A stretch of DNA of 64,000 bases from Desulfatitalea alkaliphila (GTDB taxonomy: Bacteria; Desulfobacterota; Desulfobacteria; Desulfobacterales; Desulfosarcinaceae): the NCBI RefSeq assembly GCF_022968795.1, contig NZ_JALJRB010000011.1, forward strand, positions 1 to 64,000, written 5' to 3'. The notes beneath the pieces are model-generated. The model had not been told where the DNA came from. It ran no database searches and saw only the letters and a list, made by a program, of their open reading frames with translations. Numbering within the stretch: position 1 is the stretch's first letter; every line of letters starts with the position of its first letter. The position numbers were made by a program, and so were the translations under genes. Shown piece after piece: positions 6,887 to 18,766 of the stretch.

Positions 6887-7894
6887 GTGGACCAGAACAG
6901 CGACCAAGTCCGCGCGGCGGCAATGAAGGAAATCGAGGCGGCCGAAACGCCCGAAGCGATACAAGCTTTGTCGATCCAATACCTGGGCCGCAAGGGCGTG
7001 GTGACGCAATTGCTGCGCGCCGTGGCACAACTGCCCCCTGAGGCGCGCCCCGAGGCCGGCCGCATGGCCAACGCGGTCAAGCAGGAGATCGACGCGGCCT
7101 GCCGGCAGGCCCTCGAACGTTTGGAAAGTGACCCCGCCGGTCGGATGGAGCGCATCGATGTCTCCCTGCCCGGACGCCCCATGGTACCCGGCACGTTGCA
7201 CCCCATCACGCAAATCACCCAGGAGATCTGCGACATCTTCACCCGCATGGGTTTCGAGGTGGTCGAGGGGCCGGAGGTGGAGACCGATTATTACAACTTC
7301 GAGGCCCTCAACATTCCCAAGAACCATCCGGCCCGGGACATGCAAGACACTTTCTATGTGTCGGAAGATGTGGTGCTGCGCACCCACACCTCACCGACCC
7401 AGCCGCGGGTGATGGAGCAGCGGCAACCGCCCGTGCGCATCATCGCGCCCGGCAAGGTGTATCGCTGCGATTCCGACCTGACCCATACCCCCATGTTCCA
7501 CCAGGTGGAAGGCCTGCTGGTCGACGCAGGCATCTCCTTCGGCGATCTCAAGGGCACCTTGACCGCTTTCATCCACCAAATGTTCGACCCCCGCACCCGA
7601 CTGCGCTTCCGGCCCAGTTTCTTTCCCTTCACCGAGCCCAGCGCCGAAGTGGACATGCTCTGCGTCATGTGCCGCGGCGAGGGATGCCGGGTCTGTTCCC
7701 AGACCGGCTGGTTGGAGATCCTGGGCGCCGGCATGGTCCATCCGGCGGTATTGGAAAACGTCCATTACGATACCGCGCGCTGCACCGGCTTCGCCTTCGG
7801 CATGGGCGTCGAACGGATCGCCATGCTCAAGTACGGCATCGACGACATTCGCAAATATTTCGAAAACGATATCCGCTTTCTCGCGCAGTTTTGA
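6887..7894 (+). CDS. pheS: Phenylalanine--tRNA ligase alpha subunit
   Basis: This 335-residue class II synthetase alpha chain charges tRNA-Phe as an alpha2beta2 enzyme. It shows the N-terminal coiled coil, IQYLGRKGVVTQLL, motif 1 near HPITQITQEICDIF, motif 2 (GKVYRCDSDLTHTPMFHQVE), FRPSFFPFTEPSAEVDM and motif 3 GFAFGMGVERIAMLKYGI. The start is GTG at 6887 with a weak ribosome site; an ATG at 6923 would remove 12 residues. pheT follows 12 bases downstream. Confidence 0.95.
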   Translation: MDQNSDQVRAAAMKEIEAAETPEAIQALSIQYLGRKGVVTQLLRAVAQLPPEARPEAGRMANAVKQEIDAACRQALERLESDPAGRMERIDVSLPGRPMVPGTLHPITQITQEICDIFTRMGFEVVEGPEVETDYYNFEALNIPKNHPARDMQDTFYVSEDVVLRTHTSPTQPRVMEQRQPPVRIIAPGKVYRCDSDLTHTPMFHQVEGLLVDAGISFGDLKGTLTAFIHQMFDPRTRLRFRPSFFPFTEPSAEVDMLCVMCRGEGCRVCSQTGWLEILGAGMVHPAVLENVHYDTARCTGFAFGMGVERIAMLKYGIDDIRKYFENDIRFLAQF

Positions 7895-7906
7895 TAAAGG
7901 CACACC

Positions 7907-10321
7907 ATGAAGGTTAGTCTCAGCTGGCTCAATGACTATGTGACGGTGACCCTGGCGGCCGATGCCCTGGCGCACCAATTGACCATGGCCGGCCTGGAGG
8001 TCGAAGGGGTCGAGGACCGCTATGGCTATCTGGCCTCGGTGGTGGTGGGCCGCATCGATGCCGTGGCGCCCCATCCCGATGCCGATCATCTCAAGGTCTG
8101 CCAAGTCGGCACCGGCACCGACACCATCGCCGTGGTATGCGGCGCGCCCAATGTGGTCGAAGGCATGCTGGCGCCCCTTGCCCTGCCCGGCAGCCAACTG
8201 CCCGACGGAACGCAAGTGACCGAAAGCACCATCCGCGGCCGGCGTTCGGCGGGCATGCTGTGCAGCGACGGTGAACTGGCGCTGGGTACCGATCGGTCGG
8301 GCCTGATGGCCCTGGATGCCGGCTTGACACCTGGAACCCCGCTGAACAAGGCCTTGGGGCTTGCCGATCCCGTCTTCGAAATCAGCATCACCCCCAACCG
8401 CCCCGACTGCCTGAGCGTTCTGGGCATCGCCCGTGAAGTGGCCGCCATCCAGGGGGCGCCACTGCGCCGCGCACCCGTTGCCCTGCCGACGGCCGGGGGC
8501 GACATCAACACCCTCACCTCCGTGGTCATCGAGGCGCCGGACCACTGCCCCCGCTATGCGGCCCGGCTGCTGGAAGAGATCACCGTGGGACCCTCCCCCT
8601 TCTGGCTGCAGGATCGGCTGCTCTCCGTGGGACTGCGGCCCATCAACAATATCGTCGACATCACCAATTTCATTTTGATGGAGACCGGTCAGCCGCTGCA
8701 CGCCTTTGATTTCGACCGCTTGGCGGAACAGCGCATCGTGGTGCGCACCGCCGGTGACGGCGAGCGCTTCACCACCCTGGACGGCAAAGAGCGCACCTTG
8801 ACCCCGGAGATGTTGATGATCTGCGATGGTCGCGGGCCGGTGGCCGTAGGCGGTGTCATGGGCGGCCTCAACTCGGAGATCGAACCCCACACCACACGCG
8901 TGTTGATCGAAAGCGCCTACTTCGACCCCATCAGCATCCGTAAAACCGCCAAGCAGCTGGGGCTCAAGACCGAAGCCAGCCACCGTTTCGAGCGGGGCGT
9001 GGATCCCCACGGCACCCGCTACGCCCTTGATCGCGCGGCCCAACTGATGACCGAGTTGGGGGGCGGGCGGATGATCGACGGTTGCATCGATGCGGCCCAC
9101 GACCTGCCCGCCTCGGCCACCCTCTCGCTGAGCGTGGCCGCCACCAACCGGGTGCTCGGCACCGACCTGGACGGCGAGACCATGGGAGGTCTGTTGGCAT
9201 CCATCGAATTCGAAGTGAACGGACCCCGGCAGGATATCCTGACGGTAACGGCCCCCAGTTTCCGCGTGGATGTGAGCCGCCCCGAGGACCTGATGGAGGA
9301 GGTGGCGCGGCGGGCCGGCTACGACCGGATCCCGGTCACTTATCCCGCCATCCCGCCCGATGCGCGCCCCACCCCGTCCCTGGTGACGCGGCGCCGGCGC
9401 ATCCGTCGCCTGCTGACGGGCATGGGGTTCAACGAAATCATCACCTACAGCTTCGTCCACGCCGACGCCGCGCGCCGGTTGCGATTGCCCGACGACGACC
9501 CGCGCCGCAACGCTTTGGGGATCCTCAATCCACTGACCGAGGATCAGGCCGTCATGCGCACCAGCCTGGTGCCCGGACTGTTGCAAACCATGGGGCACAA
9601 CCTCGCACGGCAATCGCGCAACCTCAAACTGTTTGAAATCGGTAAGATCTTCATCAGCCGCGGCGACAGCGCCCAACCGGAGGAGAGCGACGTGCTGGCC
9701 GGTTTGTGGACCGGCGACCGCACCCCGCCGGGATGGTACGGCAAACCGGAGCCCTGCGACTTCTATGACTTGAAGGGCGCGATGGAAGGGTTGTTGGCCG
9801 GTTTGCACGTGGCCCCGGTGTCTTTCACCCGCCTGACCGACGACCGGTGCACCTTCACCCGGCCGGGCGCCAGCGGCCGCATCATGGTGAACGACCGGCC
9901 CATCGGCCTGATCGGTCAGTTGCACCCGGCGGTGGCCGACGCCTACGATCTGCGGCAGACGGCCTACCTCTTCGAGATCGATCTGCCGGCGCTGGTGGCC
10001 CATATTCCCGATCGGCTGCAAGCAAGCCCCCTGCCCCGCTTCCCCGCCACCGCCCGGGATGCCACCCTGATCGTGGATCGGGAACTGGAAAGCGACAGCA
10101 TCCTGGAAGCGGTGCGACAGATGAACGAGCCCCTGGTGGAGGCTGTGCAGTTGTTCGATCTGTTCGCGGGCAAACCCATTCCCGAAGGACGCAAGAGCCT
10201 CTCGCTGCGCATCGTTTACCGTTCCTCCGAAGCCACCCTGGCCGACGAAGCGGTCAACCAATTGCACAAGGCCATCACCGACCACCTGGTGCAGCGCTTC
10301 AAGGCCGATTTGCCGACGTAA
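7907..10321 (+). CDS. pheT: Phenylalanine--tRNA ligase beta subunit
   Basis: An 804-residue protein of normal length. The order is an N-terminal EMAP/tRNA-binding-type domain (VVVGRIDAVAPHPDADHLKVC), the B3/4 editing domain, the B5 domain, a synthetase core-like domain with RTSLVPGLLQTMGHN, and a C-terminal ferredoxin-fold anticodon-binding domain (FPATARDATLIVDRE). It pairs with PheS from the gene just upstream. A large open frame on the opposite strand is a GC-driven shadow. Confidence 0.96.
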   Translation: MKVSLSWLNDYVTVTLAADALAHQLTMAGLEVEGVEDRYGYLASVVVGRIDAVAPHPDADHLKVCQVGTGTDTIAVVCGAPNVVEGMLAPLALPGSQLPDGTQVTESTIRGRRSAGMLCSDGELALGTDRSGLMALDAGLTPGTPLNKALGLADPVFEISITPNRPDCLSVLGIAREVAAIQGAPLRRAPVALPTAGGDINTLTSVVIEAPDHCPRYAARLLEEITVGPSPFWLQDRLLSVGLRPINNIVDITNFILMETGQPLHAFDFDRLAEQRIVVRTAGDGERFTTLDGKERTLTPEMLMICDGRGPVAVGGVMGGLNSEIEPHTTRVLIESAYFDPISIRKTAKQLGLKTEASHRFERGVDPHGTRYALDRAAQLMTELGGGRMIDGCIDAAHDLPASATLSLSVAATNRVLGTDLDGETMGGLLASIEFEVNGPRQDILTVTAPSFRVDVSRPEDLMEEVARRAGYDRIPVTYPAIPPDARPTPSLVTRRRRIRRLLTGMGFNEIITYSFVHADAARRLRLPDDDPRRNALGILNPLTEDQAVMRTSLVPGLLQTMGHNLARQSRNLKLFEIGKIFISRGDSAQPEESDVLAGLWTGDRTPPGWYGKPEPCDFYDLKGAMEGLLAGLHVAPVSFTRLTDDRCTFTRPGASGRIMVNDRPIGLIGQLHPAVADAYDLRQTAYLFEIDLPALVAHIPDRLQASPLPRFPATARDATLIVDRELESDSILEAVRQMNEPLVEAVQLFDLFAGKPIPEGRKSLSLRIVYRSSEATLADEAVNQLHKAITDHLVQRFKADLPT

Positions 10322-10370
10322 CCACAGGGCTGTCAGAGAGGCGTTTTTCGTGTTATATGAGGAAATTCAG

Positions 10371-10398
10371 TTTTAAGTTTTAAGTGTTAAGTGTTAAG
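10371..10398 (+). repeat. Heptad array (four units)
   Basis: TTTTAAG twice, then TGTTAAG twice, preceded by CAG, lie 50 bases after pheT. The same family, in the same orientation, is at 28614-28643. The complement form is found at 201, 49475 and 49801. Confidence 0.8.
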
Positions 10399-10428
10399 CG
10401 ATGGTATTCTGCCAATTTGAATAGGTAG

Positions 10429-10448
10429 GCCGCCGATTGATCGGCGGC
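10429..10448. terminator. Hairpin after pheT
   Basis: GCCGCCGAT, TG, ATCGGCGGC gives a 9-bp perfect stem with a minimal loop and no T tract. It may stabilise the 3' end or help terminate the infC-pheT transcript before merR. The rest of the 281-base gap shows only the heptad array and low-information sequence. Confidence 0.5.
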
Positions 10449-10602
10449 AGCGCTGCGCGATGGCGGATCACCGTTTTGCCGCGGCCCGGGGATACGCAGA
10501 ACAATAGATTCGGGCCGCAAAGGCCAGTGGTAGATAGCGCCGCTCACACACCGCCGGATGGCATGACCGCCCCGCCTGCGAACCACCCGAGGGGGTTGAT
10601 CA

Positions 10603-10950
10603 ATGCACCCTGAAGCGCCCAAAATTCCCGACAAGCTCTTTTTCCGCATCGGTGAAGTGAGCCGAATCACCGGGGTGCCCACCTCCGTGTTGCGCTTCTG
10701 GCAAAATCAATTCGGACGCATCCGCCCCAAGCGCACCGAAGCCGGCCAACGGCGCTATCGCAAAAGTGACGTGGAGCTGATTCTGACCATCAAACATCTG
10801 CTCTACGACCGCCGCTTCACCATCAAAGGCGCGCGCCAATACCTGCAAACCGCCACCGACCAAGCAGCCCCGCCGCCACCCACCGACAAGGAGCTGCTGC
10901 GCCAGGTCTTCGCCGAACTCAAAGCCCTCCGGAATCTGTTGGATTCTTGA
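10603..10950 (+). CDS. MerR family transcriptional regulator
   Basis: This 115-residue protein has a MerR winged helix-turn-helix at about residues 10-80 (FFRIGEVSRITGVPTSVLRFW and GQRRYRKSDVELILTIKHLLYD). It ends in a short tail with no cysteine cluster, so metal sensing is unlikely. Genes of this kind often follow pheT in delta-type proteobacteria. The DNA target is unknown. Confidence 0.9.
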   Translation: MHPEAPKIPDKLFFRIGEVSRITGVPTSVLRFWQNQFGRIRPKRTEAGQRRYRKSDVELILTIKHLLYDRRFTIKGARQYLQTATDQAAPPPPTDKELLRQVFAELKALRNLLDS

Positions 10951-10986
10951 CCGCAGACAACCCCTTTGCCCCCTGTACAATAGCTG

Positions 10987-11015
10987 TTGACATCCCTTTG
11001 GCCTTGCCTTATATA
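10987..11015 (+). promoter_or_regulatory. Near-consensus sigma-70 promoter of the tRNA-Gly gene
   Basis: TTGACA at 10987-10992, a 17-base spacer and TATATA at 11010-11015 place transcription start near 11022, seven bases before the mature tRNA. It is among the best promoter matches in the window and probably also drives the rimP-nusA operon by read-through. Confidence 0.85.
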
Positions 11016-11028
11016 AGGGCCTTGGTAA

Positions 11029-11104
11029 GCGGGCATAGCTCAGCTGGTAGAGTACAAGCTTCCCAAGCTTGGTGTCGCGAGTTCGAATCTCGTTGCCCGC
11101 TCCA
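11029..11104 (+). tRNA. tRNA-Gly (anticodon CCC)
   Basis: The 76-nt cloverleaf is complete: acceptor GCGGGCA pairs with TGCCCGC at 11094-11100; the D arm is GCTC/GAGT (one G-T pair); the anticodon stem is CAAGC/GCTTG around TTCCCAA, giving CCC; the T arm has GTTCGAATC; and the CCA end is encoded. It occupies the place that the initiator tRNA metY holds upstream of rimP-nusA-infB in E. coli. Confidence 0.95.
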
Positions 11105-11123
11105 CCATTTTAAGTCCGGAATG

Positions 11124-11242
11124 TCATCTGAGCCGAACTTAGTAAAGTAGATGCAGTGCCGGAAATGTTGCGGCGCATGTTTCAGATGATGGGTTCCAGT
11201 TAGCGGATTCGCATATTTCAGGTCGTCAACGATCTACTTTAC
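11124..11242 (+). promoter_or_regulatory. Structured leader between tRNA-Gly and rimP
   Basis: Two inverted repeats cross one another: TCATCTGA (11124-11131) with TCAGATGA (11182-11189), and GTAAAGTAGAT (11142-11152) with ATCTACTTTAC (11232-11242). They could form a pseudoknot or alternative folds ahead of the intrinsic terminator at 11246. This resembles an attenuation or autoregulatory leader for the rimP-nusA-infB operon, but the function is inferred. Confidence 0.55.
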
Positions 11243-11245
11243 GGG

Positions 11246-11274
11246 AACGGGCTTCATGCCCGTTTTTGTTTTTT
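11246..11274 (+). terminator. Intrinsic terminator between tRNA-Gly and rimP
   Basis: AACGGGC, TTCAT, GCCCGTT followed by a T-rich run (TTTTTGTTTTTT) is a textbook intrinsic terminator. rimP starts 20 bases later with no clear promoter between, so operon expression probably depends on read-through, as at metY-rimP in E. coli. Confidence 0.9.
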
Positions 11275-11293
11275 CGCCGGGAGCGCAACGGTC

Positions 11294-11809
11294 ATGACGG
11301 ACCCGCGAGACAATGATAGGCAGACCGTAATCGGCGGCACCAACCCCGTCATACCGCAGGTTTGGCGGTTGGCCGAACCCCTGTGCCGCGCCGAAGGCAT
11401 GGAATTGGTGCATGTGGCGTTTCAGCGGGAGCCCGGCGGACGAACCCTGCGGCTCTATCTGGATAAGCCAGGGGGGGTTACGTTGGGCGATTGCGCCACC
11501 GTCAGCCGGCAATTGAGCGACCTGCTGGATGTCGGTTTGGCACTGGAAGGCGCCTATCGGTTGGAGGTCTCTTCCCCCGGCGAACAGCGGCCTCTGGGAC
11601 GATTGAGCGATTTCGAACGTTTTCAGGGCTGCCGGGCCAGGGTGCGCATCGCCCGCCCGATCAACGGGCGTAAGAATTTCACCGGCACGCTGCAAGGCGT
11701 GCGGGGGCCCGCCATCCAAATGGTGGTCGATAATCAAGTGGTGGATATTGTGTTTGCCGAAATCGTCAAGGCGCACCTTATACAACCGAATGGAGAAAAC
11801 CCATGTTGA
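11294..11809 (+). CDS. rimP: Ribosome maturation factor RimP
   Basis: This 171-residue protein aids 30S assembly. Its N-domain has EPLCRAEGMELVHVAFQREPGGRTLRLYLDKPGG in pieces typical of RimP, then a VSRQLSDLLD helix and YRLEVSSPGEQRPL before the C-terminal SH3-like domain. It overlaps the start of nusA by seven bases, implying translational coupling. Confidence 0.94.
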   Translation: MTDPRDNDRQTVIGGTNPVIPQVWRLAEPLCRAEGMELVHVAFQREPGGRTLRLYLDKPGGVTLGDCATVSRQLSDLLDVGLALEGAYRLEVSSPGEQRPLGRLSDFERFQGCRARVRIARPINGRKNFTGTLQGVRGPAIQMVVDNQVVDIVFAEIVKAHLIQPNGENPC

Positions 11810-13269
11810 TGTCAGACATTAAACGCGTTGTGGATCAAGTCAGCCGGGACAAAGGAATCGACCGGCAGATTCTGATCCAAGCCCTGGAAGAGGCTCTGCG
11901 CTCCGCCGCACGCAAAAAATATGGTGCCAAGATCGATATCGAAGCAAACTACAACGAAGAAACCGGTGAAATCGAGGTGTTTCAGTTCAAGGAGGTGGTG
12001 GAACAGATCGATGAACCCGATTTGCAGATCACCTTGGAAGAGGGGCGCACGCTGGATCCGGAATGCGAAGTGGGCGACAGCCTGGGCACCAAGATGGATG
12101 CGGCCTCTTTCGGTCGAATCGCCGCCCAGTCCGCCAAACAGGTGATCATTCAGAAACTCAAAGACGCCGAGCGGGATGCGGTCTACACCAATTTCATCGA
12201 CCGCAAGGGAGAGATCATCAACGGCATCGTGCAACGCTTCGATCGCGGCGATCTGATCGTCAACCTGGGCGCCACCGAGGCGGCGTTGCCGGTACGTGAA
12301 CAGGTGCCGCGGGAAAGCTACCGGAGGGGGGACCGCGTCCGGGCGCTGATCTTGGACGTGCTCTACGAAAGCCGGGGACCCCAGGTGGTGCTGACCCGCA
12401 CCCACCCCGACTTTCTGGTCATGCTGTTCAAGACCGAAGTGCCCGAAATCGCCGAAGGCATCGTGGAAATCAGAGGAGCGGCCAGGGAACCCGGCAGCAG
12501 GGCCAAGATCGCCGTGTCTTCCCAGGATTCGGACATCGATCCGGTGGGGGCCTGCGTGGGCATGAAGGGCAGCCGGGTGCAGAACGTGGTGCAGGAGTTG
12601 CGGGGCGAGAAGATCGACATCATTCCATGGCATGTGGATGCGGCCAAGTTCGTGTGCAACGCCCTGGCGCCGGCCGAAATATCGAGGGTGATCATCGACG
12701 AGGAGGATCGTTCCATGGAGGTGATCGTGCCCGACGAATTCCTTTCGGTGGCCATCGGCAAACGGGGACAGAATGTCCGCCTGGCCTCCAAGCTGACCGG
12801 TTGGCACCTGGATGTGGTCAGCGAGACCCAATACAACCAGACCATGCAGAGCGGCTACAACTCCCTGGTGCAAATCAGCGGCGTGGGCATCAGCCTGGCC
12901 GACGCCCTTTTTGAAAAGGGTTTATACTCGGCCGAGGAGCTGGCCAATGCCGATATTGACGATCTGGTCGAGATTCGCGGCATCGGCGCCGAAAAAGCCC
13001 GCCAGCTGATCGCCAACGCCCAATTGGCCCTCAAGACGACGGCGGCCGAAGAGGCGGAAGCGGCCGCAGCCGAAGCTGCCGCGGCCGAAGCGGCTGCGGC
13101 GGAAGCGGTCATCGCCGAGGAGGCGCCGGCCGCCGATGACACCGCCGCCGCGGCCGAAGAGGACGGTACGGCAATCGCGCCGGCGGAGGCCATTGACGCG
13201 GCACCCGCGGAGGAAGACGACCCCGCACCGGACGACTCGGACACGACGACAATGCCGTCCCAAGAATAG
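11803..13269 (+). CDS. nusA: Transcription termination/antitermination factor NusA
   Basis: A 488-residue NusA: N-terminal RNA-polymerase-binding domain, S1 domain (about 135-200, GIVQRFDRGDLIVNLG), two KH domains (CVGMKGSRVQNVVQELRGE and VAIGKRGQNVRLASKLTGW), a helix-hairpin-helix near IRGIGAEKARQLI, and then an unusual Ala/Glu-rich acidic tail of about 80 residues. The ATG at 11803 has GGAG eight bases upstream; a second ATG at 11809 overlaps the rimP stop. NusA controls pausing and termination, including probably the leader terminator of this operon. Confidence 0.96.
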   Translation: MLMSDIKRVVDQVSRDKGIDRQILIQALEEALRSAARKKYGAKIDIEANYNEETGEIEVFQFKEVVEQIDEPDLQITLEEGRTLDPECEVGDSLGTKMDAASFGRIAAQSAKQVIIQKLKDAERDAVYTNFIDRKGEIINGIVQRFDRGDLIVNLGATEAALPVREQVPRESYRRGDRVRALILDVLYESRGPQVVLTRTHPDFLVMLFKTEVPEIAEGIVEIRGAAREPGSRAKIAVSSQDSDIDPVGACVGMKGSRVQNVVQELRGEKIDIIPWHVDAAKFVCNALAPAEISRVIIDEEDRSMEVIVPDEFLSVAIGKRGQNVRLASKLTGWHLDVVSETQYNQTMQSGYNSLVQISGVGISLADALFEKGLYSAEELANADIDDLVEIRGIGAEKARQLIANAQLALKTTAAEEAEAAAAEAAAAEAAAAEAVIAEEAPAADDTAAAAEEDGTAIAPAEAIDAAPAEEDDPAPDDSDTTTMPSQE

Positions 13270-13318
13270 CCGCATGCGGAACCGGGAAACGGCCACGCCA
13301 ATCACGTAAGGGGGATGG

Positions 13319-16143
<2,825 letters not shown>

Positions 16144-16144
<1 letters not shown>

Positions 16145-16461
16145 TGCCCAAACGATCCTCGGCCCAGCCGCACATGGCGGTGGGCTATGGTGTGTTGACC
16201 TTCCGGCTGCATGACTGCCGGTCGCTGAAAGCCAAACGCAGCGTCGTGCGGTCCATCATCGGCCAAATGCGCAACCACTTCAACGCCGCAGTGGCGGAAG
16301 TGGGCGCCAACGACATCCACCAGCGCGCCCGAATCGGGTTCGCCTTGGTCGGCCCGGACCATCAGGTGATCAATGCCAAGATGGACAAGCTGATCAATTT
16401 CGTGGATGGGTTGGGCCTGGCCGAAATCATCGATACGGAGATGGAGATCTTCCATTTATAA
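16144..16461 (+). CDS. DUF503 domain-containing protein (YlxP-like)
   Basis: A 105-residue protein of the small DUF503/YlxP family, found between infB and rbfA in many Firmicutes and delta-type proteobacteria. Visible family segments are VGYGVLTFRLHDCRSLKAKRS and GFALVGPDHQVINAKMDKL. It overlaps infB (TAATG) and precedes rbfA by five bases. A ribosome-associated role is suggested by the conserved position; nothing catalytic is visible. Confidence 0.88.
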
Positions 16462-16466
16462 ATACC

Positions 16467-16829
16467 ATGAAGCCTTTTTCCCGCGCTGACCGCGTCGGCG
16501 GTCTGATCCAACAAGTGGTGGCCGAACTGTTGCACAAGCAGATCAGCGATCCGCGCCTGGCGGGTGCCACCATCACCGGCGTCAAGATGAGCCGCGACCT
16601 GCGGCTGGCCAAAGTCTATTTTTGCACCCCGGCGGGCGAGGCCTCCCGCCAGGACGCCCTGGACGGGTTCGAGCGGGCACGCGGTTTTCTCAAACGGGAG
16701 CTTGCCCAGCGGCTCACTTTGCGCTATATGCCGGACCTTCGTTTTTATTACGACGGTTCCATCGACTACGCCACGCGGATCGAACAGTTGCTCAAAGCGG
16801 TGAAACAGGATGATTCCGACCATCATTGA
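16467..16829 (+). CDS. rbfA: 30S ribosome-binding factor RbfA
   Basis: A 120-residue KH-fold protein needed for late 30S maturation and cold adaptation. It shows RVGGLIQQVVAELLHKQISDPR, LAKVYFCTP and the C-terminal RYMPDLRFYYDGSIDYATRIE. It overlaps the nrnA start by 20 bases. Confidence 0.95.
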   Translation: MKPFSRADRVGGLIQQVVAELLHKQISDPRLAGATITGVKMSRDLRLAKVYFCTPAGEASRQDALDGFERARGFLKRELAQRLTLRYMPDLRFYYDGSIDYATRIEQLLKAVKQDDSDHH

Positions 16830-17811
16830 ACAGATCGAGCGCCACCGGAACTTTCTGGTGGCCTCGCACACCCATCCGGACGGCGATGCCATCGGCTCTT
16901 TGTTGGCCACCGGGCTGGCCCTGCGGGCCATGGGCAAGACGGTCCACCTGTTCAATGAAAGCCCCATTCCAGCGGTTTACCGCTTTTTGCCCTCGGTGCA
17001 CACCATCGTGCCGCACATCGATCCGGAAATGGCTTTTGATGTGGCCATCGTTCTCGATTGCGGCGACATCGAGCGGGTCGGCCAGGCGGCGGCCCACATC
17101 CGGCAGGCCCCTTTGCTGATCAATATCGATCACCACGTGACCAACACCCGCTTCGGTCATCTGAGTCTGGTGGACGAGGCGGCCTGCGCCACGGCCGAGA
17201 TCATCCACCGCATCATCCAACGCATGCCGGTCAAGATCGATTGCGCCATGGCCACCGCCATCTACACCGGGATTTTGACCGATACCGGATCGTTTCGGTT
17301 TTCCAACACCAACCGGGCGGCCTTCGCCATTTGCGAAGCGATGATCAGCCGGGGCGCCAACCCCTATGAAGTGGCCCAACACGTGTACGGCACCTACTCC
17401 CTGGGGCGCATCAAGCTGCTCAATCTGGCCCTGGACTCCCTTGAAATCGCGCCCAACGGCAAGGTGTCCGTCATGACCTTGACCCAGCGGATGTTGCGGG
17501 AAACCCGCACCCAGGCGGAGGATATCGACGGATTGATCAACTACGCCCGTCGCATCGAAGATATCAAGGTGGCGGCGCTGATCCATGAACTGGGCGGTCC
17601 GGACAACGGCGCCCGCGGCAAGGGGCGATCACAGTTTCACGTCAGTCTGCGTTCCGACGGAACGGTGGATGTGGCCCGCATCGCCGCGCAGTACGGGGGC
17701 GGCGGGCATACGAGCGCATCGGGGTTTTCCATCGAAGCCACGCTGCCCGAACTCAAGCAACAGCTCATGGGACTGGCGTGCACCGATCCCGAGTTATGTG
17801 CCGGTCCGTGA
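16810..17811 (+). CDS. nrnA: DHH/DHHA1 phosphoesterase, NrnA-like
   Basis: This 333-residue protein has SHTHPDGDAIG (residues 19-29), a second Asp in IVLDCGD, IDHHVTN (DHH at 107-109) and a C-terminal DHHA1 domain ending in GGGGHTSASGF. NrnA enzymes degrade nanoRNA and may dephosphorylate pAp; some cleave cyclic dinucleotide products. The gene lies between rbfA and truB, a common arrangement outside the gammaproteobacteria. Its TGA overlaps a possible GTG start of truB. Confidence 0.92.
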   Translation: MIPTIIEQIERHRNFLVASHTHPDGDAIGSLLATGLALRAMGKTVHLFNESPIPAVYRFLPSVHTIVPHIDPEMAFDVAIVLDCGDIERVGQAAAHIRQAPLLINIDHHVTNTRFGHLSLVDEAACATAEIIHRIIQRMPVKIDCAMATAIYTGILTDTGSFRFSNTNRAAFAICEAMISRGANPYEVAQHVYGTYSLGRIKLLNLALDSLEIAPNGKVSVMTLTQRMLRETRTQAEDIDGLINYARRIEDIKVAALIHELGGPDNGARGKGRSQFHVSLRSDGTVDVARIAAQYGGGGHTSASGFSIEATLPELKQQLMGLACTDPELCAGP

Positions 17812-18719
17812 ACGGTATCGTGGTGATCGACAAGCCGGCGGGCCTGTCGTCGGCCAGGGTCGTGGCCCGGGTCAAAAAGATTACCGGCGCCGCCAAGGTG
17901 GGGCATACCGGCACCCTTGACCCTTTCGCCACCGGGGTTTTGCCGTGTTGCCTCAACCAGGCGACACGCCTGGCAAGGTTTTTTTTACACGGCGAGAAGG
18001 GGTACGAAGCGGTATTGCACCTTGGGTCGACGACCGACACCCAGGATGCCACCGGCCAGGTGGTGTCCCGGCAAGCGGTACCGCCTTTGTATAGGGAAAC
18101 ACTGGCCGAGGTGTTCGCCCGTTTCGAGGGCGTGCAAATGCAGCAACCGCCAGTGTTCGCCGCCTTGAAACACCAGGGCGTGCCGCTTTACCGCTTGGCG
18201 CGCCAGGGCCGTCCGGTGGCCAAGGCGCCACGGCGGATCACCATCGGCCGCTTGCGCATCCTGGAGATGTCTTTGCCGACCGTGCGTTTCGCCGTAACGT
18301 GTTCGGCCGGCACTTACGTGCGCACGCTGTGCCACGATATCGGCCAGGCGTTGGGATGCGGGGGACACCTGGCCGCTTTGCGCCGCACGGCCGGCAGCGG
18401 TTTCACCATTGCCGAGGCGGTCTGCCTGGAGCGTCTGGAAGCGGCCGTGAACGACGGTACCTGGCGCGCCCTGGTGGTGCCCATGGCCGAAGCGTTGCGC
18501 AGCCTGCCCGCTTGCGAAGCGGGGACGGCGTTGCTGGAACATATCGCCCGGGGACGCCCCCTTTCACGGGAAGCCTTGTTGGACGGGGCTCTTCGCTGCG
18601 CTTCCGATGCACCGGCCACCACGCCCATCAAGGTGGTCGATGCCCACGGCACCCTCAAAGCGGTGGTGCAAGCGGCCGAACAGGGGGATCGTTACAATTA
18701 TTGTTGTGTTTTTAATTAA
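17796..18719 (+). CDS. truB: tRNA pseudouridine(55) synthase TruB
   Basis: A protein of about 307 residues that makes pseudouridine-55 in the T loop of tRNAs. It has NGIVVIDKPAGLSSARVV, the catalytic GHTGTLDPFATG (Asp in motif II), YEAVLHLG and CSAGTYVRTLCHDIG. The ATG at 17796 gives a family-like N-terminus; GTG at 17778 and GTG at 17808 (overlapping the nrnA stop as GTGA) are alternatives. A PUA-like C-terminus follows. Confidence 0.93.
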   Translation: MCRSVNGIVVIDKPAGLSSARVVARVKKITGAAKVGHTGTLDPFATGVLPCCLNQATRLARFFLHGEKGYEAVLHLGSTTDTQDATGQVVSRQAVPPLYRETLAEVFARFEGVQMQQPPVFAALKHQGVPLYRLARQGRPVAKAPRRITIGRLRILEMSLPTVRFAVTCSAGTYVRTLCHDIGQALGCGGHLAALRRTAGSGFTIAEAVCLERLEAAVNDGTWRALVVPMAEALRSLPACEAGTALLEHIARGRPLSREALLDGALRCASDAPATTPIKVVDAHGTLKAVVQAAEQGDRYNYCCVFN

Positions 18720-18766
18720 TTCAGGGCAAAATCCGCAGCAGTTGAAAAAAAAGGAGGAACGGAACA

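Noticed and set aside
7391-10285. 964-residue open frame opposite pheT
   Set aside because: Low-complexity Gly/His/Gln/Arg composition, no recognisable domain, and it lies antisense to a complete pheT. It is a high-GC shadow frame.
11124-11242. Known riboswitch upstream of rimP
   Set aside because: I could not recognise the core of any named riboswitch class; only the crossing inverted repeats and the terminator are supported.
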